A stretch of DNA of 64,000 nt from HKST-UBA178 sp965223815 (GCA_965223815.1 OZ245019.1:558001-622000); one strand, 5' to 3'. Positions 10,601-18,922 are shown, numbered from the stretch's first letter. Notes: generated by a model not told the origin, from the sequence alone. Numbers and translations: made by a program.

Positions 10601-10687
10601 TTGCAAGTAGGAAAAGATGCCCATGACCAACACAAGAATGAAAGTCAGGTTCGCCAGTACATGGTTCCGAAGCAGCCGGGCAAGCAT
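7616..10687 (-). CDS. RND-family efflux permease (AcrB-like)
   Basis: A 1023-residue inner-membrane resistance-nodulation-division transporter with 12 predicted membrane segments and two large periplasmic loops. The paired aspartates of TM4 are present (GMLVDDAVVVVE). The TM10 lysine of AcrB is not: an ungapped alignment of GIAVNAAIVLI with AcrB GLSAKNAILI places Asn at Lys940. It thus resembles the HAE branch in TM4 but departs from it in the proton relay. The substrate is unknown. The adaptor gene lies one base upstream on the same strand. No TolC-type channel is encoded nearby, so a shared outer-membrane channel is likely. Confidence 0.93.
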   Translation of the reverse strand: MLARLLRNHVLANLTFILVLVMGIFSYLQMPRQQDPTINFNWIDITTVLPGATAEDVERRVTDILEKKIRRLSDVKFVSSTSRESLSNILVRFEDVPNRIFDKRVADLRREVQNAEAELPTEAESPVVTEITTGNAFPSAVLAVVGLADDENLRRRSEAIKKDVERIKGVDRVLAAGLRDPELQINFIPSRLEAAGIRPVQLSDTVSRSFRDIAAGSTRVNDQSWLVRLIGRDSDPGYLAGLPIVGSEGEIPLGDLGEVVRGREKAGEMVLYQGRPAVMLSITKKDNANTLELVGRINEYIKQRNRFSDRTGVKLVLIDDQTEITRNALDIMQTNALLGLFLVLVVTWLFLGDKIALLTTIGIPFILAGTFWVLDIIGQTLNVSVLLGVVISLGMLVDDAVVVVESIYYRLQRGVGAMTATLESLNEVFAPVTTAVLTTMAAFLPLMLLPGILGKYMLVIPLVVTIALAISLVEAYWMLPAHLLGAKVSFRKPSRIQLLRVKALHWIRVKYTRLLIRALRWPKLIMLLILIGFSAALAAALGGKLKLDFFASDPIRLFYVNITMPAGTPLDVTLNKVLEVERVVTKEIKPRELRNLISYSGEMFTEINPFFGDHYGQIMVALHPLSEGLRGVDEMIESMRNAVTGIPGPEKIAFLRLAGGPPTSKPIQIKVRGEETAEIRSAVSELKDLLEAHPAIRDITDDDSRGQMELRVRVNQEAAHRAGVDPAEVSRTVQLLVDGEIVARMQDQGEELEVRVRALPGNLDSITRPGDFTLPLADGGRIALSELIHTEMGPSLGNVRHFDFRRTITVEADLDKTLADTISANNEILAGWEEIKHKFPGINLDFSGELDDIQESIDSIKILFLFGLGLMYMILGTQFRSYFQPLMILATVPMAFTGVVVGLLITDNPLSLFTMYGVVALAGIAVNAAIVLISAANERLANGMSVLHATLYAARRRVIPILITSMTTIAGLFSLATGLGGHSLMWGPVATAIVWGLIVSTLLTLFVIPLLYRIFMRDKSGNR

Positions 10688-10688
10688 A

Positions 10689-11729
10689 TTAGTTTTGAGG
10701 AATCACCTTGTCCCCGTCATTGAGAGCATGGCGCCCTTCGATGATCAGTAGGCTGTTCGGCGCTAAATCGGCTGCTACTACCGCATGACCTTCGAGTGCA
10801 TCGCTCAACCCTAGAAACCGGGCAGTGCCTCCCTCTTCTAAGAAAATACCAAGCACCCCGTTTCGCCGCACAGGTATATCTGCGGGCAGGTGAGCCTGCA
10901 CCGCCTGCCACACCAGCCGGCCGCTGCTGCCGGGAAGGGCTTGTTCGTCGACGAAATCGAAGCGGGCCTCGCGGTTCCTGGCGATACTGTTCACGATAGG
11001 AAGCAGGCGTCGGAGTTCAAGACCGTAGTGTTTGTTCGCCACCACCAAGTCGAAGGCCTCGGCCTGTTGGAGTGACTCCACCTGGCTCAATGGAATCTGG
11101 GCGGATACCGTAAGGCGCTTGCTGTCCAGCAGCCGAAGCAGTGGCTGCCCTGGGGAAATCCACTCGCCCTCGCTGGCCTCGCGCTTTATTACTATGCCCT
11201 CAAAGGGCGCCAGTATTCGGCAGTGGCGTACTTCTAAATCGGCTTTATCAAGCGCAGCTCGGCGGGCAGCGATGTCAGCCTCTGCGGTTAATAGATCCGC
11301 TTCCCGTTGATTCAGGATCTCCTCGGAAATATTCTGCTCTCTCAGAAGTTTTTGCGTTCGGGTTATCTGACGCTTGGCTAACGTCAGGCGAGCCTCCGCG
11401 GATTGAACATCCGCCAACGCCTGTCGTTGCAGGCTGAGATTGGAGCGGCAGTCAATCTCGGCCATTAGTTGGTCTTTCTTTAGGCTATCTCCCACTCTGA
11501 CGGGGATATTCAGCAGGCGCCCAGAGGTCTCTACACTGATACTGCTATCATTCAGACTGAGGGTTGAGGCGGGAGCGGAGTAGTGGGGCTTGAACCATAG
11601 CTGCTCCAGCGGCACCACGGTAACTTGAACGCCCTGTTGCTGTTGTGCGAACGCGGAGGCTGCTGCCAAAAGAAGCCACTGTGGCAGCGCGAAGTGCGCG
11701 ATACTCCGTTTCTTCAATCTTTTAAACAC
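10689..11729 (-). CDS. RND efflux periplasmic adaptor (membrane fusion protein)
   Basis: HlyD/AcrA-type adaptor linking the RND permease to an outer-membrane channel. The order is signal peptide (HFALPQWLLLAAASAFA), lipoyl/barrel-sandwich half, a long alpha-helical hairpin, the second lipoyl half (APFEGIVIKREASEGEWI) and beta-barrel segments. The open frame runs up to a TTG at 11828, but that N-terminus is unlike a leader and has no ribosome-binding site. A GTG at 11729 or TTG at 11717 gives a clean signal peptide, with AAGAGAAG just upstream, so the start given is a judgement between them. It is separated from the permease by one base. Confidence 0.88.
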   Translation of the reverse strand: MFKRLKKRSIAHFALPQWLLLAAASAFAQQQQGVQVTVVPLEQLWFKPHYSAPASTLSLNDSSISVETSGRLLNIPVRVGDSLKKDQLMAEIDCRSNLSLQRQALADVQSAEARLTLAKRQITRTQKLLREQNISEEILNQREADLLTAEADIAARRAALDKADLEVRHCRILAPFEGIVIKREASEGEWISPGQPLLRLLDSKRLTVSAQIPLSQVESLQQAEAFDLVVANKHYGLELRRLLPIVNSIARNREARFDFVDEQALPGSSGRLVWQAVQAHLPADIPVRRNGVLGIFLEEGGTARFLGLSDALEGHAVVAADLAPNSLLIIEGRHALNDGDKVIPQN

Positions 11730-11964
11730 TTCTCTTACCAAGCCCCCTAACCCGTTCGCTAGAGGATGATAACAGAGAGCGGAGATTGCTAGGATTACGA
11801 TGTCCAAAATACCGTGCCATCGAGACAAAAAAGGAACATAGTCTCAACAATAAGGCGGGCTGCATCCGGAAGTGGTAGTAGGGTAGGAATCCCTTCAGCT
11901 AACTGGTTGCCAGTAATCTAAAATCCTCAATGCAACCGCGCCGAATCTGATACCCTAACGCAGT

Positions 11965-13161
11965 ATGCAATTCGAACCCGTATTCCTGAAAAAAGACAAT
12001 GATCGAAGGTTGCGTAGCGGTCATTGCTGGATTTACAGCAACGAAATCGATACCGGGCGTACACCGCTCAAGTCCCTAGAGGCGGGGCAGGCAGTGGATG
12101 TTTTCGACCATCGGGAAAAGTGGTTGGGATCCGGTTACGTCAATCCCCATTCGCTGATATGTGCGCGTATAGTCAGCCGTGACCGGAGCAATCCCCTGGG
12201 CAGGTCGTTGATGGTGCACCGTTTTAAAGTGGCGCTGTCACTGCGTGAACGGCTATTCGCTACACCCTACTACAGACTTGTGTATGGTGAGAGTGATGGC
12301 CTCCCTGGTCTGGTGGTGGACCGTTACGGCGAAGTGCTCGTCGTGCAGATCAACACGGCGGGAATGGAACGGCTTAGAGAAGAAGTGCTGAACGCACTTG
12401 TAAAGGTTATAAAGCCGGAATGTATCATTTTGCGTAACGACTCAGTGGTGCGCAAAAGCGAGGGACTCGAGCTTGGTGTGGAAGTGCCCATTGGAATACA
12501 ACCTGAGTTTCTGGAGATCGAGGAGCGGGGCTGCCGTTTTCAGGCCAATGTGCTGACAAGTCAGAAAACAGGTTGGTATTTCGATCAGGCGGCTAATCGC
12601 AGGCAGATGTGCTCGTATGTAGCGGGGGCCCGTGTTCTCGATATCTGCAGCTATATCGGGGCTTGGGGAATCCAAGCTGCTACGGCAGGGGCATCAGAGG
12701 TTTTTTGCGTGGATAGTTCAGCTAGCGCCCTTGATCGAGTTCAGGCTAACGCTGCACTCAACGATGTTACGGAGAAGATAGCAGTTATAGAGGGTGATGC
12801 ATTTGATGCGTTGCGGGAACTCCGCAGTGAGCGACAGCGATTCGATGCGATTATTCTAGATCCACCGGCTTTTATTAAACGGCGCAAGGATATCAACGAG
12901 GGTTCTCTGGCTTACCGTCGTCTCAATCAAGCGGCGATGCAGCTGTTGTCTAGGGACGGGCTGCTTTTCAGCTCGACCTGCTCTCATCACATGTCTGGGG
13001 AATATTTTCTGCGGACTCTGCAAAGGGCGGGGCGACATCTCGATCGCAGTCTTCAGCTGCTGTTCCAGGGAGCTCAATCCCCTGATCACCCGGTTCATCC
13101 CGCCATTCCGGAGACAGCGTACCTGAAATCGCTGTTCTTGCGGGTGTTGCCATCGTTTTGA
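11965..13161 (+). CDS. rlmI: 23S rRNA (cytosine-C5) methyltransferase RlmI-type
   Basis: A 398-residue protein, nearly the length of E. coli RlmI (396). The N-terminal PUA RNA-binding domain spans residues 1-75. An EEHB-like region and a Rossmann SAM-dependent methyltransferase domain follow (LDICSYIGAWGIQAA as motif I, LDPPAFIK as motif IV). RlmI methylates C1962 of 23S rRNA in E. coli. It is a single gene running into a convergent XRE regulator, with a GC-rich hairpin between. Confidence 0.92.
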   Translation: MQFEPVFLKKDNDRRLRSGHCWIYSNEIDTGRTPLKSLEAGQAVDVFDHREKWLGSGYVNPHSLICARIVSRDRSNPLGRSLMVHRFKVALSLRERLFATPYYRLVYGESDGLPGLVVDRYGEVLVVQINTAGMERLREEVLNALVKVIKPECIILRNDSVVRKSEGLELGVEVPIGIQPEFLEIEERGCRFQANVLTSQKTGWYFDQAANRRQMCSYVAGARVLDICSYIGAWGIQAATAGASEVFCVDSSASALDRVQANAALNDVTEKIAVIEGDAFDALRELRSERQRFDAIILDPPAFIKRRKDINEGSLAYRRLNQAAMQLLSRDGLLFSSTCSHHMSGEYFLRTLQRAGRHLDRSLQLLFQGAQSPDHPVHPAIPETAYLKSLFLRVLPSF

Positions 13162-13166
13162 ACCAC

Positions 13167-13189
13167 CCCTGGGGCTAAGGGCCCCAGGG
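13167..13189. terminator. GC-rich hairpin between convergent rlmI and XRE regulator
   Basis: CCCTGGGGC (13167-13175) and GCCCCAGGG (13181-13189) form a perfect nine-pair stem with a five-base loop, starting six bases after the rlmI stop. No T-run follows on either strand. Its position between converging 3' ends suggests a transcription stop or a 3'-end protector. Confidence 0.5.
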
Positions 13190-13201
13190 CGGTGCAGTAT
13201 G

Positions 13202-13534
13202 TTAGGCAACGAGGTTGAGGATCTCTTGCTGAATCCTCGATTTGTGAGGTTCCGGCAGTTTGCTCCAGGCCTCAGCGATATTCTTCGCATCCTCGGGCAA
13301 TACCGATTCAGGCTCTTCACCGAACATCAACCAAGCAGGATTGACGCCAAGAACCTCTGCGATCTCATCGATCTTGCGAGGTCTCAGGCTCTTTCCATTC
13401 TCAATTTTTTGTATTACCGCTTGGTTAGTACTGGCGCGGGCCGCCAATTGTTCCTGGGTCCAGCCAAGATCAAGGCGCTTATAACGCATCCGCTGGCCGA
13501 GGGTCCCGAGGTTTTGGGGATTCGTTACAGTCAT
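13202..13534 (-). CDS. XRE-family helix-turn-helix regulator
   Basis: A 110-residue protein with a Cro/CI-type HTH (LGWTQEQLAARASTNQAVIQ, then IENGKSLRPRKIDEIAEVLG) and a short C-terminal helical tail. The first possible start is a TTG at 13555, but ATG at 13534 has AGGT about nine bases upstream and is preferred. The DNA target is unknown. Its N-terminal end faces an AT-rich 270-base gap toward the exported-protein gene, which lies upstream on the same strand. Confidence 0.88.
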   Translation of the reverse strand: MTVTNPQNLGTLGQRMRYKRLDLGWTQEQLAARASTNQAVIQKIENGKSLRPRKIDEIAEVLGVNPAWLMFGEEPESVLPEDAKNIAEAWSKLPEPHKSRIQQEILNLVA

Positions 13535-13805
13535 GCAAATCAACCTGCTTATCAAGTGGTGTAAGAAATTTACGGTTTTTCTAACGGCACAAGGGCAGGT
13601 TTCTTGAGTTGTTTTTACGCATATTGCTCAAAGCCTGAATCTACTCACAATTTTTGGGTGAGGTGCCACCCTGGTCCACGGTCCCAAACGGTGCTCCCGG
13701 ATCCAGGGTGCTACTGCGCTATTATAAATGTTTGTGAGGGGATATGTAGTCGAAATAAGAAAAAAATTCTTATTGCCGTGTGAACTGTGTCGTATCTTTA
13801 TGATT

Positions 13806-14165
13806 TCACGGTAGTTTAACTTGGAAGCCGTCGGTTGAGAATCCATGGATCTTGTCATGGGCGCGGACCCAAACATGCCCTGTTCCGGGGGCGATCTCCA
13901 CGTTGCTCAGCGACCTGGTGAAGGGTTGTTCGTTCACATGTGGATGGTAGAGTACCCGTCGGCCCAACAGCGTTCCGTCGGGAGCCAATAATTCCCAGGC
14001 ATCAGCATAGTGATCCCAGCCGGTATCGCTGTGCTTTAGTGTAACGTCGAACTGATACAGGTTGGCACCAGATTTTCGGATTTCGACATGGATAATCTCG
14101 ACTTCTCCGGCACTGAGACCACGGGTTAGGAGCAACAGGCATATCGCCACCAGGTGAGTTTTCAT
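13806..14165 (-). CDS. Exported small protein, unrecognised family
   Basis: 119 residues starting with a clear Sec signal peptide (MKTHLVAICLLLLTRGLSAG). The mature part is predicted beta-rich with conserved-looking motifs (YQFDVTLKHSDTGWDHYADA, VWVRAHDKIHG), suggesting a small periplasmic beta-sandwich. I do not recognise a named family. It contains no cysteine in the mature part. It is divergent from lgt, 52 bp away. The 13535-13805 stretch downstream shows no other gene; it includes an AT-rich segment around 13735-13800. Confidence 0.75.
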   Translation of the reverse strand: MKTHLVAICLLLLTRGLSAGEVEIIHVEIRKSGANLYQFDVTLKHSDTGWDHYADAWELLAPDGTLLGRRVLYHPHVNEQPFTRSLSNVEIAPGTGHVWVRAHDKIHGFSTDGFQVKLP

Positions 14166-14217
14166 TCAGATTGCCTCTGTTTGCGGTTGTAACTAACAAG
14201 TCCTAAGATAGCGCGCC

Positions 14218-15066
14218 ATGTTGACCTACCCAAATATCGACCCTGTGGCGATTGCCGTCGGCCCACTGCAGATTCATTGGTACGGGTTGATGTATCTCAT
14301 CGGGTTTGTGGGTGGCTGGTGGTTGGGGCGACTACGCGCCTCCCGGCCAGAGTATAACTGGAACGCCCGACAAGTTGATGATCTGCTGTTTTATATAGTA
14401 TTGGGCGTCGTTCTGGGAGGGCGTTTGGGGTATACCTTGTTCTATGGGTTTCCATCACTGCTCCAGGATCCGTTGTCGATACTGCGGGTATGGGAAGGCG
14501 GCATGTCGTTTCATGGCGGATTGCTTGGTGTGTTGTTTGCCATGTGGCTGTATTCCCAGCGTTTTAAACGTCGCTTTTTTGAGATAACAGATTTTATCGC
14601 ACCTCTGGTAACCATTGGCCTCGGCAGTGGACGCTTGGGAAACTTTATCAATGGCGAACTCTGGGGGGCTCCGGGTGACGTCCCCTGGGCGATGCAGGTC
14701 TCCTGTGGGCGTTTCATGGCGCTCTGCCAGGACAAGCTCCAGCTGCCAGCTGGTATGCTCTACACGCCACCACTCCACCCAACGCAGTTATACGAAGCCT
14801 TGCTGGAGGGAGTGCTGCTATTCATTATTCTCTGGGGCTATTCATCCCGTCCCAGGCCGGTGATGGCGGTCTCTGGTATGTTTCTGCTTGTTTATGGGAT
14901 ATTTCGGTTTTCGGTCGAACTGCTCCGCATGCCCGATGCTCACATCGGCTACCTGGCGTTCGGCTGGGTGACCTTGGGCCAGTTGCTGACATTGCCCATG
15001 CTGGTCGCTGGCCCGCTGCTGTTGTGGCTGGCCTATCACAGCAACGCACATAGTGAGGAGTCTTGA
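14218..15066 (+). CDS. lgt: Prolipoprotein diacylglyceryl transferase
   Basis: A 282-residue integral inner-membrane enzyme that transfers diacylglycerol from phosphatidylglycerol to the lipobox cysteine of prolipoproteins. The Lgt signature is intact (GRLGNFINGELWG around residue 140), with the earlier IHWYGLMYLIGF and GMSFHGGLLG segments. Seven membrane helices are visible. It precedes thyA with the two genes almost touching, as in many gammaproteobacteria. Confidence 0.97.
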   Translation: MLTYPNIDPVAIAVGPLQIHWYGLMYLIGFVGGWWLGRLRASRPEYNWNARQVDDLLFYIVLGVVLGGRLGYTLFYGFPSLLQDPLSILRVWEGGMSFHGGLLGVLFAMWLYSQRFKRRFFEITDFIAPLVTIGLGSGRLGNFINGELWGAPGDVPWAMQVSCGRFMALCQDKLQLPAGMLYTPPLHPTQLYEALLEGVLLFIILWGYSSRPRPVMAVSGMFLLVYGIFRFSVELLRMPDAHIGYLAFGWVTLGQLLTLPMLVAGPLLLWLAYHSNAHSEES

Positions 15067-15068
15067 GT

Positions 15069-15863
15069 ATGGAGCAGTATCTAGACCTCATGCGCCACGT
15101 ACGCGATAGGGGTCAATATAAGGAAGATCGAACGGGCACCGGTACTCTGAGCGTTTTCGGCTATCAGATGCGCTTCGATCTTACAGATGGGTTTCCCATG
15201 GTGACGACCAAGAAATTGCATCTTCGTTCCATTATTCATGAATTGCTTTGGTTTCTAAAAGGGGAAACCAACATCTCCTATCTCAAGGAGAACGGCGTGA
15301 GTATTTGGGATGAGTGGGCGGATGAGGATGGTGAGCTAGGACCGGTATACGGTTACCAGTGGCGTTCGTGGCCGGCTGCCAACGGCCAAGGAATCGACCA
15401 GATTAGCCGATTGCTTGAACAAATTCGCACCAACCCGGATTCGCGCCGGTTAATGGTGACCGCTTGGAATCCTGCACAAGTGGAGCAAATGGCGCTCCCA
15501 CCCTGCCACTGTCTGTTTCAATTCTACGTGGCAGATGGCAGGCTTTCTTGCCAGCTATACCAGCGCAGCGCAGATATTTTTCTGGGAGTGCCATTCAATA
15601 TCGCATCGTACGCGTTACTGACCTTGATGATGGCCCAGGTCTCAGATCTCCAGCCGGGTGAGTTCGTGCATACTTTTGGCGACGCCCATCTTTACTCCAA
15701 CCATCTACAGCAGGTGGAAATGCAACTCGGCCGCCGCCCCTACCCGCTGCCAAAAATGCAGCTTAATCCCGGGGTGCGCTCGCTCTTCGAATTTCGGTTT
15801 GGAGATTTCGAATTACTAGATTACCAGTGCCATCCTCATATCAAAGCTCCGGTAGCGGTATAA
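15069..15863 (+). CDS. thyA: Thymidylate synthase
   Basis: A 264-residue folate-dependent dUMP methylase, the exact length of E. coli ThyA. The active-site cysteine lies in LPPCHCLFQFYV, and the folate and dUMP contacts (DRTGTG, HLYSNH) are present. ATG at 15069 gives the classic MEQYLDLMRHV start and has GAGGAG upstream. A TTG at 15063 overlapping the lgt stop is rejected. folA follows 68 bp downstream, grouping dTMP synthesis with folate recycling. Confidence 0.98.
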   Translation: MEQYLDLMRHVRDRGQYKEDRTGTGTLSVFGYQMRFDLTDGFPMVTTKKLHLRSIIHELLWFLKGETNISYLKENGVSIWDEWADEDGELGPVYGYQWRSWPAANGQGIDQISRLLEQIRTNPDSRRLMVTAWNPAQVEQMALPPCHCLFQFYVADGRLSCQLYQRSADIFLGVPFNIASYALLTLMMAQVSDLQPGEFVHTFGDAHLYSNHLQQVEMQLGRRPYPLPKMQLNPGVRSLFEFRFGDFELLDYQCHPHIKAPVAV

Positions 15864-15931
15864 CTATTTGGTGCTGATGGAGGCCCTGTCTCCAGCCGAG
15901 TTAGGCGGCTGCTGTGTTACCATGTCGCGCC

Positions 15932-16468
15932 ATGTTGCCACGTATCTCCATCATCGTCGCTATGGCGGAAAACCGGGTCATAGGCAGACAGGGTGGGCTA
16001 CCTTGGCATCTTCCTGCAGATCTAGCCCACTTTAAATCCCTGACCATGGGGCGGCCCATGATTATGGGACGCCGCACATGGGAGTCCCTTCCCGGCCTGC
16101 TACCGGGGCGTATGCATATCATCGTAACCAGGTGCAAGGACTACAAGGCCGATGGCTGTATTGTGGTTCACTCTCCCGAACAGGCGCTGGCCGTGGTGGG
16201 AGAGGCTTCTGAAGCCATGGTCATCGGCGGGGCGGCGCTATATGAGGAGATGCTGCCGCAGGCGCATCGAATCTACCTGACTCTGGTTCATACAAAAGCG
16301 TCGGGCGACGTTCGCTTTCCTAGCTTTGATCTCAGTGATTGGATAGAACTGGAGCGCTGTGACCACCCGCCGGATGATAGACATTCGCATGCGTTCTCTT
16401 TCATTGTGCTCAAGCGTAGAACGGCGTCGATATCCGAACTGCCGGCTAGTGAGATGAGCGTCCCCTAA
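15932..16468 (+). CDS. folA: Dihydrofolate reductase
   Basis: A 178-residue DHFR that regenerates tetrahydrofolate after the thyA reaction. MLPRISIIVAMAENRVIGRQ is the standard N-terminus, and the LPWHLPADLAHFK, MGRRTWESLP and VIGGAALYEE motifs are intact. ATG 15932 is preferred over the upstream in-frame GTG at 15914. The C-terminal tail is about 15 residues longer than E. coli FolA and runs 23 bases into the 3' end of the opposing glycosyltransferase gene. Confidence 0.96.
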   Translation: MLPRISIIVAMAENRVIGRQGGLPWHLPADLAHFKSLTMGRPMIMGRRTWESLPGLLPGRMHIIVTRCKDYKADGCIVVHSPEQALAVVGEASEAMVIGGAALYEEMLPQAHRIYLTLVHTKASGDVRFPSFDLSDWIELERCDHPPDDRHSHAFSFIVLKRRTASISELPASEMSVP

Positions 16469-17492
16469 GGGCAAAATACTTCCAGCTGATTTGGAACCAA
16501 AGCCAAGTCAGCCCGGTAGCGGGATAAGCGAGGATTCGGGACCGGGCAGCACCTGCCAGGTAGCGATCATAGAAAGATAGGAAGGGACGGCGCTTTGTCC
16601 GCAGGTAGTGCCCTACGAAAACATCGAGGAAGAAAAACAGTTGCCAGGCGTTTCCCAGGACATAACCTCCTGTGGCTAGCCAGCGGCGTTTCGAGATGGC
16701 GCCACCAGCAGCATGGTTGAGATCCTGGATCAATTGGAACAAGGGAGTCATGTCCAGGGGTCCTGTGTGGTCTTGGTTACGATAGATTGTGCTTGCCTTG
16801 TCGAAGAACTCGATAAAGCCGATATGGTGGAAATTCATAATCAATGCCGAAAGAATCATGCGCCTGCCGAGCCCTTCCTCTTCAAAGCGCCGGGCTGAAG
16901 TCGACAATACACCGGGTAGGGTGATCCATTGGCCCTCTTTACGTATGGTTTCCGCGAGTCGCTGATCCTCTAAAAACCAGAGCGACTCATCGAAGCCGCC
17001 CAGTTCCTCGTAGAATTGTCGTGAGAGCAGAAAGCCCTGGTCTCCATTGGTGCTCTCTGGCCGGTTTAGCTTACTTTTTTCTTGATAGTAGTAGTAGGCA
17101 AGATTGTTGTCGCCCTGCTCTCTCCTGAACTCCAGAGGAAAATGACCGGCAATCCGCTGGTGCCCAAGGCGGTGGCTTGCGGTAGTCAAGCTGTCTAGGG
17201 CATTTGCCAGTTGCATGGGTGAATTCAACTGAGAGTCAGCGTGTATAAATAGTAAATAGGGTGCACTTGCCCGAGTTGCGGCAGCATTCATTTGCCGTCC
17301 CCTACCCGCTGAGGATTCAACAATCCGAATTCCCTGCTGCTTGGCGACGTTCAGAGTTTCATCAGTAGATCCGCCATCCGCGACGATGATCTCAGTCGCA
17401 ACGCCTTGCTGTTGAGCCAGTGATCGCAGCAACTGGGGTAACTCCCGTGCCTCGTTTATCGTGGGAATGATAATGCTAAGCTGAGGGTCCAT
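16446..17492 (-). CDS. GT-A family 2 glycosyltransferase (TIGR04283-like) with C-terminal extension
   Basis: 348 residues. The N-terminal ~220 match the family 2 'rSAM/selenodomain-associated transferase 2' type: IIIPTINEARELPQLLRSL, VADGGSTDETL, SAGRGRQMNAAA and an HAD metal site (FIHADSQ). About 120 further residues follow, with hydrophobic stretches (WQLFFFLDVFVGHYL, TWLWFQISWKYF) that could hold it at the membrane. The substrate is unknown. Its 3' end overlaps folA by 23 bases tail to tail. The family name comes from context in other genomes; no radical SAM or seleno gene is seen here. Confidence 0.85.
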   Translation of the reverse strand: MDPQLSIIIPTINEARELPQLLRSLAQQQGVATEIIVADGGSTDETLNVAKQQGIRIVESSAGRGRQMNAAATRASAPYLLFIHADSQLNSPMQLANALDSLTTASHRLGHQRIAGHFPLEFRREQGDNNLAYYYYQEKSKLNRPESTNGDQGFLLSRQFYEELGGFDESLWFLEDQRLAETIRKEGQWITLPGVLSTSARRFEEEGLGRRMILSALIMNFHHIGFIEFFDKASTIYRNQDHTGPLDMTPLFQLIQDLNHAAGGAISKRRWLATGGYVLGNAWQLFFFLDVFVGHYLRTKRRPFLSFYDRYLAGAARSRILAYPATGLTWLWFQISWKYFALRGRSSH

Positions 17493-17587
17493 GGTCTCTG
17501 TTACCCGGACTAAGGCCCTTACAACCCGCTAATATCCGCGGCAGCAGGGCGAACCCTGGGCAAAACTGAGTTATCGTAAGCCGGTGC

Positions 17588-18010
17588 TCAGTCCGGCTCG
17601 ACGTCATCCACATCGAGTTGACCGGACATGCGGCGCCGGATGTGTGACCAGGACATGCCCGTCGCAATTATGGCGGCTATCATGACCAATATGATGTAGC
17701 TGAGAATCGTTGTGTCATCCATCGATAAGAGATCGTAGCCGATCAGTAACCAGATCAGTGCGCTAAAGAAGGCAATGGCGAGAAGCGTCCCAATAGCGCC
17801 GAGTGAACGCAGGGTCGAACGCAGGAAGATAACCCAACCTATGAGCAGTACGACTCCGCAGAAAACCAGTAAGGGATCCAGCTGATTGTCAGCTCCCATG
17901 AACCAGTGTAGCCATGAGTTTCCAGTGGGGTTGTAGGTTGCGAACACCAGAATAAGCGCTATCAACAGGCGAATCAGGTAGTTTCCAAATGAGAATTGCT
18001 TGTCGAGCAT
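17588..18010 (-). CDS. Small integral membrane protein, DUF6524-like
   Basis: 140 residues with four predicted membrane helices (LIRLLIALILVFATY, LLVFCGVVLLIGWVIFL, AIGTLLAIAFFSALIWLL, SYIILVMIAAIIATG) and an acidic C-terminal tail. The YNPTGNSWLHW motif after helix 1 is what suggests the DUF6524 family to me. That assignment is from memory. No function is known. It sits between apaH and the glycosyltransferase on the same strand. Confidence 0.78.
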   Translation of the reverse strand: MLDKQFSFGNYLIRLLIALILVFATYNPTGNSWLHWFMGADNQLDPLLVFCGVVLLIGWVIFLRSTLRSLGAIGTLLAIAFFSALIWLLIGYDLLSMDDTTILSYIILVMIAAIIATGMSWSHIRRRMSGQLDVDDVEPD

Positions 18011-18085
18011 GGTTTTGAAACCTGAATGTTATATAGGAGGGTTGCAGAGGTTGCCTTGACGCTGGGAATGATACCACGTCGTTAT

Positions 18086-18922
18086 CTATTTACTGTGGAG
18101 CGCGGCCCCCGGGCACTGAATACGGTATGTCTTGGGTGCCTTGGCGCGCCGGAGTTTCAAAGCCGTTAGGCTTCCACCCCACACGCAGCCGCTGTCCAGT
18201 GCCCATATGTTGTCACTTCGATGATATCCGAGCGTAGACCAATGGCCAAAAACAATCCGTTCCCGGCGGCTGGCTCGCTTAGGAATTTGAAACCAGGGAA
18301 GGTAGGGGGCGGGCTGAGTGCCCGGGATGCCTTTCTCCTTGAGTGCCAGATTTCCCCAGGGATCGCAGTAACGCAGCCTAGTAAAACAGTTGGTTATAAA
18401 GCGCAATCGCTGCATGTCAGTTAGTCGATCCGACCAGCAGCGGGGTTGATCGCCGTACATTTCGGTAAGAAACTCGCGAAAGCTGGCGCCCTGAAGCACC
18501 TGTTCTACCTCTTTCGCTAATTTGAGAGCAGTTGATATTTTCCACTGTGGGGGCAGACCTGCGTGAATCATTGAGAACTTCAATTTTCGACTGCGATGCA
18601 TCAATGGGCGCCGTCGCAGCCAATCCAGTAATTCATCACGGTCCTTGGCCGCAAGGACTGGGTTTAGGGTAGGGCTCTTTTTCCTGTTTGTACGACAGTA
18701 GCCGAGCGAGAGTAGATGAAGGTCATGATTGCCCAATACACATATAGCCCGGTTACCCAGGCCCTTGACGTATCTCAAAGTCTCCAGCGAGCCAGGCCCG
18801 CGATTGACGAGGTCCCCCGCTAACCAGAGTTTGTCTTTTTCCGGCTCGAATTTTATTCTGTCGAGTAATCGACGCAAGTCGTCATAGCAGCCCTGGACAT
18901 CACCGATAGCGTAAACCGACAT
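18086..18922 (-). CDS. apaH: Symmetrical bis(5'-nucleosyl)-tetraphosphatase
   Basis: A 278-residue metallophosphoesterase that splits Ap4A into two ADP. The metal-binding motifs are in order: GDVQGCYDDLRRLL, GDLVNRGPGSLETL and GNHDLHLL, with FGHWSTLG and LDSGCVWGG near the C-terminus. ATG 18922 has GGAGAG six bases upstream and gives the standard N-terminus; the longer frame to 18943 is rejected. It overlaps the DUF2238 gene by 23 bases. It clusters with apaG as in E. coli. Confidence 0.97.
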   Translation of the reverse strand: MSVYAIGDVQGCYDDLRRLLDRIKFEPEKDKLWLAGDLVNRGPGSLETLRYVKGLGNRAICVLGNHDLHLLSLGYCRTNRKKSPTLNPVLAAKDRDELLDWLRRRPLMHRSRKLKFSMIHAGLPPQWKISTALKLAKEVEQVLQGASFREFLTEMYGDQPRCWSDRLTDMQRLRFITNCFTRLRYCDPWGNLALKEKGIPGTQPAPYLPWFQIPKRASRRERIVFGHWSTLGYHRSDNIWALDSGCVWGGSLTALKLRRAKAPKTYRIQCPGAALHSK

